Assembly: GCA_015231915.1 (NCBI GenBank)
Contig: JADGAR010000004.1
Location: 1 to 64,000 of the forward strand
From: Magnetococcales bacterium
GTDB taxonomy: Bacteria > Pseudomonadota > Magnetococcia > Magnetococcales > Magnetaquicoccaceae
Direction: 5' to 3'
DNA: 64,000 bases
Shown: positions 33,027 through 40,495 of the stretch, one piece after another
Position numbering within the stretch: position 1 is the first letter of the stretch
How the letters are laid out: every line of letters starts with the position of its first letter
The notes under the pieces: model-generated
What the model saw: the letters and a program-made list of their open reading frames with translations, nothing else
Told to the model about the DNA's origin: nothing
Databases searched by the model: none
Made by a program: the position numbers and the translations under genes

Positions 33027-34528
33027 GCCCCTCCGATGCCGCGCAGGGTGGCGGCGATGTCATCATCGGTCACGTATACCCCATGGAGGCGCTGCATGGG
33101 TTGACCGCTGAGCCGGATCAGCATGTCTCCGGCCCCGGTCAGTCGCTCGGCACCGGTTTCGTCGAGGATGATCTTGGATTCCGTGGATTTTTGCACGGTC
33201 AGGGAGATGCGGGACGGGATGTTGGAGCGCAACATGCCGTTCACGACGCGGGCATCCGGACGCTGGGTGGCGATGACCAGATGGATGCCGGTGGCCCGCG
33301 CCTTTTGGGCCAGGCGAATCAGGTGTTCCTCGGCCATCGGGACCTGCATGATCAGATCGGCCAGTTCCTCGACGAAGACGACGAGGAAGGGCAGGGCCGA
33401 CACTCCCCGGCGATGCGCCTCGGTCAGGTCGCGCACGCCGGCCTTTTCCAGGGTCACGGCGCGGCGTTCCATCTCCTCCACCAGTCCTGCCAGCTCCTTG
33501 TTGGCATCCTCCACGTCGGTGAGCACCGTGATCCGCTTGGAGGCGGCCTTGGCATACAGGCCGAATTCCATCTTTTTCGGGTCGATGAGGACCAGTTTCA
33601 GGCGTTCTTGCGCCACTCCGATCAGCAGGGAGAGGAGCAGACCATGCAGACAGACGCTTTTGCCACTGCCGGTGGTCCCGCCGACCAGGAGGTGGGGCTG
33701 GGTGGACAGATCGAAGCATACCGGCTGGCCGGTCACGTCCACGCCCGGCCAAACCGGCAGGCTGCCATTCGGCTGGGTGTCCTGGCGGATCCAGGCGCGC
33801 AGATCCTGGCCGGAGAGGGTTTTCCAGGTCGCGCGCGGGCGGGGGATGTCCAGGCCGATCATGCGTGGCTGTCCGGTTTCCGCCGGAAAGACGCCGAATT
33901 TGTGCAATCCGAGCACGAAGGCGATTTTGTCCAGGCCGCGCCGCACCCGGTCCAGGTGGTTGGCATCCATCAGGCGCACCAGGCAACGGGTGATGCGTGG
34001 TCCGTCGATGGTCTCGGCAACCTCACCGCGCACGCCGATTTCCAGCAGGGCGGCCACAAGCCGTTCGCCGAGATCGGACGTGTCCGCAGTCGGGTTCTGG
34101 TCCTGCCCGGCACACAACTCCTGATAGAGGTACTGGTAGAAATCGTGTCCATCCCGCCAACCCCGGCGGAACTCCCGCAGGCCCCGCCGGATGTGACGTT
34201 GCAAATGTCTGACGAATGCCTTTTCGTCGGCGAAGAGGTCCTCGCCGGAATGGATCGACAGCATCCCCCGGAAGGCATCGGTGAAATCCTGCTGCTGCCC
34301 GAACGGGCTGCGGCCTTGTCCCTGGCCGGTGACCTGTGTGAGTCCATACTCCGAGCCGCGTGTGCCGATCTGGTCCAACGCTTCGTCGGGAGGGGTGGGA
34401 AGCCGCAGGGAGCGGGCCAAAGCCAGGCGCATCACAGTCCACTTGGGGGCCTTGCCCATCAGCAATCCCTTGTGCAGGATATCCTCGATGGTCTTTTCGT
34501 CGTCGCGGCTGGTGAAGATATCGGCCAT
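33023..34528 (-). CDS. DndE-like domain fused to an FtsK/SpoIIIE DNA translocase motor
   Basis: 501 residues. Residues about 15-150 resemble DndE, the small DNA-binding protein of phosphorothioate systems: WTVMRLALARSLRLPTPP near the start and AFVRHLQRHIRRGLREFRR near the end. The remainder is a classical FtsK motor with Walker A VGGTTGSGKSV (near 284), VLIDPKKMEF, Walker B VVFVEELADLI, and the C-terminal segment ILDETGAERLTGAGDML typical of FtsK. There are no membrane helices and no gamma domain. The gene starts four bases after the DndD-like stop and overlaps the ATPase start. The assignment of the DndE part is by pattern and needs a profile search. Confidence 0.7.
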   Translation of the reverse strand: MADIFTSRDDEKTIEDILHKGLLMGKAPKWTVMRLALARSLRLPTPPDEALDQIGTRGSEYGLTQVTGQGQGRSPFGQQQDFTDAFRGMLSIHSGEDLFADEKAFVRHLQRHIRRGLREFRRGWRDGHDFYQYLYQELCAGQDQNPTADTSDLGERLVAALLEIGVRGEVAETIDGPRITRCLVRLMDANHLDRVRRGLDKIAFVLGLHKFGVFPAETGQPRMIGLDIPRPRATWKTLSGQDLRAWIRQDTQPNGSLPVWPGVDVTGQPVCFDLSTQPHLLVGGTTGSGKSVCLHGLLLSLLIGVAQERLKLVLIDPKKMEFGLYAKAASKRITVLTDVEDANKELAGLVEEMERRAVTLEKAGVRDLTEAHRRGVSALPFLVVFVEELADLIMQVPMAEEHLIRLAQKARATGIHLVIATQRPDARVVNGMLRSNIPSRISLTVQKSTESKIILDETGAERLTGAGDMLIRLSGQPMQRLHGVYVTDDDIAATLRGIGGA

Positions 34529-34532
34529 GCCA

Positions 34533-36566
34533 TTACCCCTCGTACATGGTGCGCTGTTCCACCTGCGTCCGGTCGCCGTGGGGATTGAGCAGCCGGTATT
34601 CGCGGTAAACGTGCGGGGCGAGCAGCCGGTATTTTTCCGGATCCAGTTCCGAGTCCGTGGGCAGCAGAATCACTTGCTCCGCCGCATTGGGAAAATATTC
34701 CCGCAACAGGTTTTCCTGGTTTTGCCGATCAATCCGTGCCAGCGGTGTATCGATGATGACCGGAACCGTTTTGCCGGAGACCTCCTTCATGGCCCAAAGC
34801 AGGGCAATGGCAATGAGTTGTTTCATGCCTGCGGAAAAATTGGCGCCTCCAAGCAGGTCTCCCTTTTTGTCCAGGAATTGCCGACCGAAATGTTCGTTAA
34901 TCCTGATATGATGCACCAGATCGTGACCGGTCATGATGGCCTTGAAGTGACGATTGATCGCCATTTCCATGGATTCTCTCCGTCTTTTTCTCAGTTCATC
35001 CTTGTAACTCTTGAACAACTCGATCAGGCGATCAACCAGTAATGCATAATGACGATTCTTTGCAGCATTTGTAATGATTTTTTCCTGCTCGGTCAACTCA
35101 ATCTGTTTGCGTTGCATTTCGCGCGCCTTGGTCTCGCAATCCATGGTTACGCCACCAAGCGCCTTGAGAAGCGTCTCCTTTTGTTGCCTGAGTTCCCGCA
35201 ACTCTTCCTGCATCCGATAATAGCGTGGCCGATCCTCGTCAATGACCGCATGGATTTCCTCGATCAACTGGCTCAGTTCACCCTCTCGCCTTGCCAGACG
35301 GCTTGCTTCCTGCAAACGGCGGGCGTGATCCGGCATGGGATTGTCGTCCACCAGGCGGGTCATCAAGCGACGCAAGGCCTTTTGGCGGGTCGAATCCAAA
35401 GAGTATGTATGCCCCTTGACGCCATCGCTCTCGACAAGCCGCCTCTCTTCCAAGGCATTTTGCAGCCTCTCCTTGTAGAAAGTCTTCTGATCTTCCCTTA
35501 ACCGATGCCTGGGTGGCACCGGATGCTCGAAGAGTTCCGACGGCAAATGGTGTCGCAGATACGCCAGCAGTTCCTTTTTCGGCCCAAGTTCTTGGTCATT
35601 CTGTTCCAACCGGTCAAGCACCTCCCGCATCACGGTCGGGTTGACTACCAGTGGCGCCTCCGGGACGAATCGTTCCATCAGTTCATGGCGAATCCTGGTC
35701 AGTTCCTCTTGCACCTGTTTGAGTTCGGCCTTGTGCCTGGCCTCTGCCTCTTGCGCGCGCATACACTGCAAATTGCGCAATCCGCGTTCCATGTCGGCAT
35801 ATTTTGCTGCCAATTCCTCGATTTCTTTGTCAAGGTTTTTCTTCGACGCATGCAATTCGGCCAATTGATTGCACAATGCATCCAGTTCACTCTCAAGCTT
35901 GTTGAATTTTTTCAGTTCTGCATCAACGGCGCTTTCCCTGGCCCAGTCTCTTTTGACTTTAACCAGGTAATCTGCCAGTGTATTGACTTGGGCAATGTTC
36001 AGGATCCCCTCAATCTCCTTTTCCACGATGCCCTCGTCGGCTTCGGCCAGCATCTGAATTTTCTCCCCATCAAAGAAGAAAAAGGGAAGATATGCCGGAG
36101 GGAGCCGTTTTTCCAGGAACGCTTGCGCAGCCTTTCCTTCCAAGGATTCACTCAAGAAATTGGCATGGATCGTCAATCGTCCTTCAGGGTCGAAGGCCCC
36201 ATCGGGAAACCACTCCCGCTTGACATCAACGGCGCCCGACTGCTCAACCCACTGGCAGCGGACATAATAGGCCGCATTCTTGGTTTGATCACGACTGGTT
36301 CGGTTGAACACTCCCATCCACGCATCGCCATTTCCGAGCATGTAGGGTTTTGGTCCCAGGATACGACCAACCATCACACCTCTGCGCAACTCCTCGCGCG
36401 GGCCGACAAACAGTAGTTTAATGGAATTGAGAAAGCCGGTTTTTCCAAAACCGTTTCGTCCACTGATCAATACAATCGAACGATTTTTTTCGTGTCCGGC
36501 AATATTGAAAATTACCGACTGATGGTATGAAAACAGATTGCAAATTTCAATCTGCTGAAAAATCAT
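34533..36566 (-). CDS. DndD-like SMC/Rad50-type ATPase
   Basis: 677 residues. Walker A is SGRNGFGKTGFL (G36-T43). The DndD hallmark FFFFDGEKI lies at 162-170. Long coiled coils fill about 200-330 and 400-540. The signature FSAGMKQLIAIALLW and Walker B VPVIIDTPLARID close the ATPase head near 570-615, followed by ILLPTDSEL. The layout is that of DndD, which supplies ATP-driven DNA handling in phosphorothioate modification, and of related SMC-like defence ATPases. No dndB or dndC homologue lies in the operon. Codon use is clearly A+T-richer than rluC and rne, consistent with acquisition. Confidence 0.75.
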   Translation of the reverse strand: MIFQQIEICNLFSYHQSVIFNIAGHEKNRSIVLISGRNGFGKTGFLNSIKLLFVGPREELRRGVMVGRILGPKPYMLGNGDAWMGVFNRTSRDQTKNAAYYVRCQWVEQSGAVDVKREWFPDGAFDPEGRLTIHANFLSESLEGKAAQAFLEKRLPPAYLPFFFFDGEKIQMLAEADEGIVEKEIEGILNIAQVNTLADYLVKVKRDWARESAVDAELKKFNKLESELDALCNQLAELHASKKNLDKEIEELAAKYADMERGLRNLQCMRAQEAEARHKAELKQVQEELTRIRHELMERFVPEAPLVVNPTVMREVLDRLEQNDQELGPKKELLAYLRHHLPSELFEHPVPPRHRLREDQKTFYKERLQNALEERRLVESDGVKGHTYSLDSTRQKALRRLMTRLVDDNPMPDHARRLQEASRLARREGELSQLIEEIHAVIDEDRPRYYRMQEELRELRQQKETLLKALGGVTMDCETKAREMQRKQIELTEQEKIITNAAKNRHYALLVDRLIELFKSYKDELRKRRRESMEMAINRHFKAIMTGHDLVHHIRINEHFGRQFLDKKGDLLGGANFSAGMKQLIAIALLWAMKEVSGKTVPVIIDTPLARIDRQNQENLLREYFPNAAEQVILLPTDSELDPEKYRLLAPHVYREYRLLNPHGDRTQVEQRTMYEG

Positions 36567-36569
36567 AAT

Positions 36570-36818
36570 TTAGTTACTCGATGTATTGGGCATGGCGTGA
36601 TCGATCCTCCTGCGGATCTCCATTTCATACGCAGTCTTGTTGCCATGTTGATCCAGAATCGGGTAGAAATCGTAGGCAAGCCGCAGCAGACCGTACACCA
36701 GTTCCGGATTAAGATCACTCCTGGCAAGCAAGTCATCGAGAATATCATCTGGAACATCCATGAAAATATCGTGTCCTTTCGGTGTGTGGGATGTGGCCAT
36801 AATCTTCGGGCAGTTCAT
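36570..36818 (-). CDS. Small first gene of the Dnd-like operon
   Basis: 82 residues if started at 36818, where ATG overlaps the rluC stop as ATGA; internal starts at 36800 and 36761 would give 76 or 63 residues. The protein is acidic and helical, with FMDVPDDILDDLLARSDLNPEL and YEMEIRRRIDHA, and has no cysteine cluster or signal peptide. It ends three bases before the DndD-like gene starts. The compact form suggests a regulatory, adaptor or toxin-inhibitor role, but no family is recognised. Confidence 0.6.
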   Translation of the reverse strand: MNCPKIMATSHTPKGHDIFMDVPDDILDDLLARSDLNPELVYGLLRLAYDFYPILDQHGNKTAYEMEIRRRIDHAMPNTSSN

Positions 36819-37804
36819 CCATTTCGTAGCGCCAATTGTGCCAAAACCCCCGTCAAAATCCCATCCAGCGGCGCCTCGACCGCTTGATCTTTTCCGCTTT
36901 CCGGATGGGGGAAGACGATGTGCCGGGCATGCAGGAACATGCGCGTCAGACCCAGCTTCCGCAACTGCCGGTTGAGGAGAAAATCGCCATACTTCTCGTC
37001 CCCGGCCACCGGGTGGCCGAGCCATTGCAAATGCACCCGGATCTGATGGGTGCGGCCCGTCTCCGGATGGGCGGAGAGCAAGGCCAGATCCCGGAATCGC
37101 TCCAGCACCCGATAGCGGGTGCGGGCGCTTTCGCCGACCGTCTCCCCGGCGATCACCATCCGCTCCCCGCCCCGCGCCTCTCCTTTCACCAGTGGCCGGT
37201 CGATCACCCCGGCATCGGCGCGGGGAATCCCCTTGACCAATACCAGATACCCCTTCTCCACCCGGCCCTGACGAAACGCCTCGGTCAAACGCCGCACCGC
37301 CATCTTGTCCAGACCGAACAACAGACACCCGGAGGTCTCCTTGTCCAACCGATGACACAACTCCGGTGTCGCGTCCCCGCCTTCCCCCCGCATCCAGGCG
37401 CGCACCGCGTCCACGCTCCCCCACTCCAGACCGCTCCCCCCATGCACCGGCACGCCGTGCGGCTTGTCGAGCACCAGCACCCGTTCGTCGCGCCACAAGA
37501 TTCGCTTTGCCACCTCACGCACTGCCCACTCCGGAACCTTGTTGCCGGTCTCGGGCACCGCAGGCTGGTATGGCGGCACCCGTATCTCCTCGCCCTCCGT
37601 CAGACGATAGCCGCCCTTCGCCCGCGCCCCGTTCACCCGGGTCTGCCCGGTGCGCAGCCAACGCTGTATCAACGCCATCGGCGCCCCGGCATTGCGATCG
37701 GCCAGAAACCGGTCCAAACGCATCCCGGCCTCCTCCCGGTTTACCCGCGCATGCCGCACCGGTAATTTTTCCGCTGCCTTCTCTTCAACTGGCTTTGCTT
37801 CCAT
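36815..37804 (-). CDS. rluC: RluA-family 23S rRNA pseudouridine synthase (RluC-type)
   Basis: 329 residues. An N-terminal S4 RNA-binding domain (RLDRFLADRNAGAP) precedes the catalytic domain with the nucleophile Asp in HRLDKETSGCLLFG, followed by the GRTHQIRVHLQWLGHPVAGDEKYG motif. It isomerises specific uridines in 23S rRNA. It is divergent from rne, the normal neighbour of rluC in many proteobacteria. Its stop overlaps the start of the small operon gene, so the defence-like operon is inserted directly behind it and may use its transcript. Confidence 0.95.
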   Translation of the reverse strand: MEAKPVEEKAAEKLPVRHARVNREEAGMRLDRFLADRNAGAPMALIQRWLRTGQTRVNGARAKGGYRLTEGEEIRVPPYQPAVPETGNKVPEWAVREVAKRILWRDERVLVLDKPHGVPVHGGSGLEWGSVDAVRAWMRGEGGDATPELCHRLDKETSGCLLFGLDKMAVRRLTEAFRQGRVEKGYLVLVKGIPRADAGVIDRPLVKGEARGGERMVIAGETVGESARTRYRVLERFRDLALLSAHPETGRTHQIRVHLQWLGHPVAGDEKYGDFLLNRQLRKLGLTRMFLHARHIVFPHPESGKDQAVEAPLDGILTGVLAQLALRNG

Positions 37805-37823
37805 TATGAATTCATCCTATAAT
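37796..37823 (+). promoter_or_regulatory. Candidate promoter for rne
   Basis: A perfect TATAAT (37818-37823) lies in a short A+T-rich patch, with TTGCTT (37796-37801) 16 bases upstream. The long leader to the rne start (38075) fits an autoregulated RNase E mRNA. Confidence 0.4.
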
Positions 37824-38074
37824 GGTTTTCGATATCGTATATGGGCGGCCTGACCCGACCCGCGCTGGTCCAATTTGACCGCGTTCCGGGTCCCCTTGCA
37901 AAGGATTGGCCGCAGCCTGCCTCATTTTTTTTCACTTTGGTCTTGTCCGGAGGCTCACACTCCCCGGATGCCCGCAAACCTTGCCCGCCGCGCCGGTTGG
38001 CCATGGACGCCCTCATCTCGCGTCCCCGATCCGCCAGGCATGGGCATACCCATCATAGGAGAAGATTCTCACCC

Positions 38075-40495
38075 ATGACAAAGCGCATGCTGGTGGACGC
38101 CACCCACCCGGAAGAGATCCGCGTGGCCATCATCCAGGACAACCGCCTCATCGACCTGGACATCGAAACTTCCAGTCGAGAACAAATCAAAGGCAACATC
38201 TATCTGGGAAAGGTCTCCCGCGTGGAACCCTCCCTGCAGGCCGCCTTCATCGACTTCGGGGGGGGACGCCAGGGGTTTCTCTCCGTCAACGACATCCATC
38301 CCAAATACTACCCCAATGCCACCCAGTCCGAGACCCGCGGTGAGTTCCTGCCCATCCCCCTGCCGGAACCCCTCGATGGCGAGGAGGAGGATTTCGAGGA
38401 GGAGGACGAGGAGGCAAAGCCGGCCAACGAGTCCAGAAGGACAAAGGCAACCGCTCCCGCAGATCCCGCGCCGGCCATGCGCGGCGATTCCGCAACCGAC
38501 CCCGGGGAACAGACCGATGCGGAAACCGACACCGGCGTGGAGATCGATGACGACGGCACCCCGGTCATCGACTCCCTCAAGCGGTTTCCCCGGCGGCAGC
38601 GTCTCCCCATCCAGAAGATCCTCACCAGGGGCCAGAAACTCCTGGTCCAGGTGGTCAAGGAACCGCGCGGCAACAAAGGGGCCTCCCTGACCACCAATCT
38701 CTCCCTGGCCGGACGCTACGCCGTGCTCCTGCCCGAAAACGAGGGTGGCGGCGGCATCTCCCGCAAGATCGTCGACTCCGATGAGCGCAAAAAACTCAAG
38801 GAAATCCTGGAAACCATCGCCATCCCCGGACAGGTGAGCCTCATCATCCGTACCGCCGGCCTTGGCCGCACCAAGCGCGAAATCATCCGCGACCTGAACT
38901 ACCTGCTGCGCCTCTGGAAAAAAATCCTGGAAAACGCCTCCCAGACCGATAGCCCCGGCATCCTCCACGAGGAGGGGGATCTCATCATGCGCACCATCCG
39001 TGACCTCTACGCCACGGACATGAACGAGATCCTCATCGACGGCCAGGAGGGCTACCGCCGTGGCAAGGATTTCATGCGTCTGCTGATGCCGCGCTACATG
39101 AAGGTGGTCCAGCCCTACAAGGAGCCGCAGCCCATCTTCTCCCGCTTCCAGATCGAAAACCAGATCGAATCCATGCACGACCGGATCATCCAGTTGAAGG
39201 CCGGCGGGTACATCGTCATCGAGCCGACCGAGTCCATGGTCACCATCGACATCAACTCCGGGCGTTCCACCCGGGAGAAGGATGTGGAGACCACGGCCTT
39301 CAAGACCAATCTCCAGGCCGCCGAAGAGATCGCCCGCCAGTTGCGCCTGCGGGACCTGGGCGGGTTGATCGTGATCGACTTCATCGACATGGAGGACAAG
39401 AAACACAACCTGGAGATCGAACGGGAACTGCGCGAGGCCCTCAAGCTGGACCGCGCCAAGATCCAGGTCGGCAAGATCTCCCAGTTCGGCCTGCTGGAAC
39501 TGTCCCGGCAGCGGATGAAGCCCGCCTTCGCCGAGACCAACCGGCAGGTCTGCCCCCGTTGCAAGGGGTTGGGCACCATCCGTTCGGTGGAGTCGGCGGC
39601 CATTCACCTCTTCCGCCTGCTGGAGGAGGACATCGCCAAGAACCGTTATGCGCGCATCGTCTACCGCACCTCCCTGGAGATGGCCAACTATCTGCTCAAC
39701 AACAAGCGCGCCCAGTTGACCGCCCTGGAAGCCGAGCACAATACCGTGCTGTGGATCCAGGGGGACGAGGCGCTGCAAACCCCGGAGCACCGGGTGGAGC
39801 GCACCGAGCGTCCGCGTCAGTCCGGCGTCCAGGAGGACAGGGCCAGGCCCAATCACAAGGAAAGCCCGTTCCCCGAACCGGAGGTCGACGAGGCAGCGGA
39901 CGATGCCGATCTTCCCGAGGAGGAGGAGGAGGATGCCCCACAGGATGCCCAACCCCTCGCCGAAGGGAGTGGCGAACGCAAGAAACGCCGCCGTCGCCGC
40001 CGGAGATCCCGGCAGGGTGCCGCTGCGCCCCAGAACGGTGATGCCGCTGCGCCCCAGAACGGTGATGCCGCCGCTGCCGGAGATTCCGACTCGCCTCAAG
40101 AGGCGGCTGGAGGCGACGGGGTCGCCATGGAGGCGCCCGGTCTGTTCGTCCTGACCCCGCCCGCAGGCGATTCCCCCGGCGAGGATGCCGGCGATGCCGC
40201 TGGGGAAGATGGCGCTGCGGTCACCGAGGCCGCCCGGCGGCGTCGGCGTCGCCGCCGGCGTTCCTCCGGCAAGTCCCAGCGCCCGGAAGAGGAGACGGCG
40301 ACCACACAAACCGATCCCGAACCGGTCTCCGAACCGGCCCCCGAACTCCCTCCCCCCCCTCCGGATCCGGAACCGTCGGCCCCCGTGCCGGTCAAGCGGA
40401 CGCGGCAGCGCTCCCGCGCCAAGGCCGCCGCAACCCCCCCCGCCACCGAGCAGCCCGCCGGGGAGGTGGATTCCTCACCCCCCTGGGAGGAGTGA
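38075..40495 (+). CDS. rne: Ribonuclease E
   Basis: 806 residues. The N-terminus has the MLVDATHPEEIRVAI segment of the RNase E/G family. The S1 domain is split by an acidic insert (about 95-170; EEEDFEEEDEE) typical of alphaproteobacterial RNase E. The DNase I-like catalytic core has VTIDINSG and IVIDFIDM aspartates, then the zinc-link VCPRCKG. The C-terminal third is disordered, with Arg-rich (KKRRRRRRR) and acidic tracts, and should be the degradosome scaffold. A 24-base tandem repeat lies in this tail. The AGGAGA site 13 bases before 38075 is slightly far but nothing better exists. It ends 21 bases inside the convergent TPR-GT41 gene. Confidence 0.95.
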   Translation: MTKRMLVDATHPEEIRVAIIQDNRLIDLDIETSSREQIKGNIYLGKVSRVEPSLQAAFIDFGGGRQGFLSVNDIHPKYYPNATQSETRGEFLPIPLPEPLDGEEEDFEEEDEEAKPANESRRTKATAPADPAPAMRGDSATDPGEQTDAETDTGVEIDDDGTPVIDSLKRFPRRQRLPIQKILTRGQKLLVQVVKEPRGNKGASLTTNLSLAGRYAVLLPENEGGGGISRKIVDSDERKKLKEILETIAIPGQVSLIIRTAGLGRTKREIIRDLNYLLRLWKKILENASQTDSPGILHEEGDLIMRTIRDLYATDMNEILIDGQEGYRRGKDFMRLLMPRYMKVVQPYKEPQPIFSRFQIENQIESMHDRIIQLKAGGYIVIEPTESMVTIDINSGRSTREKDVETTAFKTNLQAAEEIARQLRLRDLGGLIVIDFIDMEDKKHNLEIERELREALKLDRAKIQVGKISQFGLLELSRQRMKPAFAETNRQVCPRCKGLGTIRSVESAAIHLFRLLEEDIAKNRYARIVYRTSLEMANYLLNNKRAQLTALEAEHNTVLWIQGDEALQTPEHRVERTERPRQSGVQEDRARPNHKESPFPEPEVDEAADDADLPEEEEEDAPQDAQPLAEGSGERKKRRRRRRRSRQGAAAPQNGDAAAPQNGDAAAAGDSDSPQEAAGGDGVAMEAPGLFVLTPPAGDSPGEDAGDAAGEDGAAVTEAARRRRRRRRRSSGKSQRPEEETATTQTDPEPVSEPAPELPPPPPDPEPSAPVPVKRTRQRSRAKAAATPPATEQPAGEVDSSPPWEE
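40022..40069. repeat. 24-base tandem repeat in the rne tail
   Basis: Two identical copies (40022-40045 and 40046-40069) encode the peptide AAPQNGDA twice. It is an in-frame expansion in a disordered region. Confidence 0.9.

Noticed and set aside
30973-36818. Calling the five-gene operon a standard Dnd phosphorothioation system
   Set aside because: The DndC PAPS-reductase-like sulfur-transfer enzyme and DndB are absent, and the FtsK fusion and DUF4435 protein are not part of the classical set.
37841-38074. N-terminal extension of RNase E to an earlier start
   Set aside because: The extra residues do not resemble RNase E, and the stretch holds the promoter and leader; the family N-terminus begins at 38075.
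38069-40309. Long antisense open frame within rne
   Set aside because: Mirror of the conserved RNase E reading frame; no independent support.
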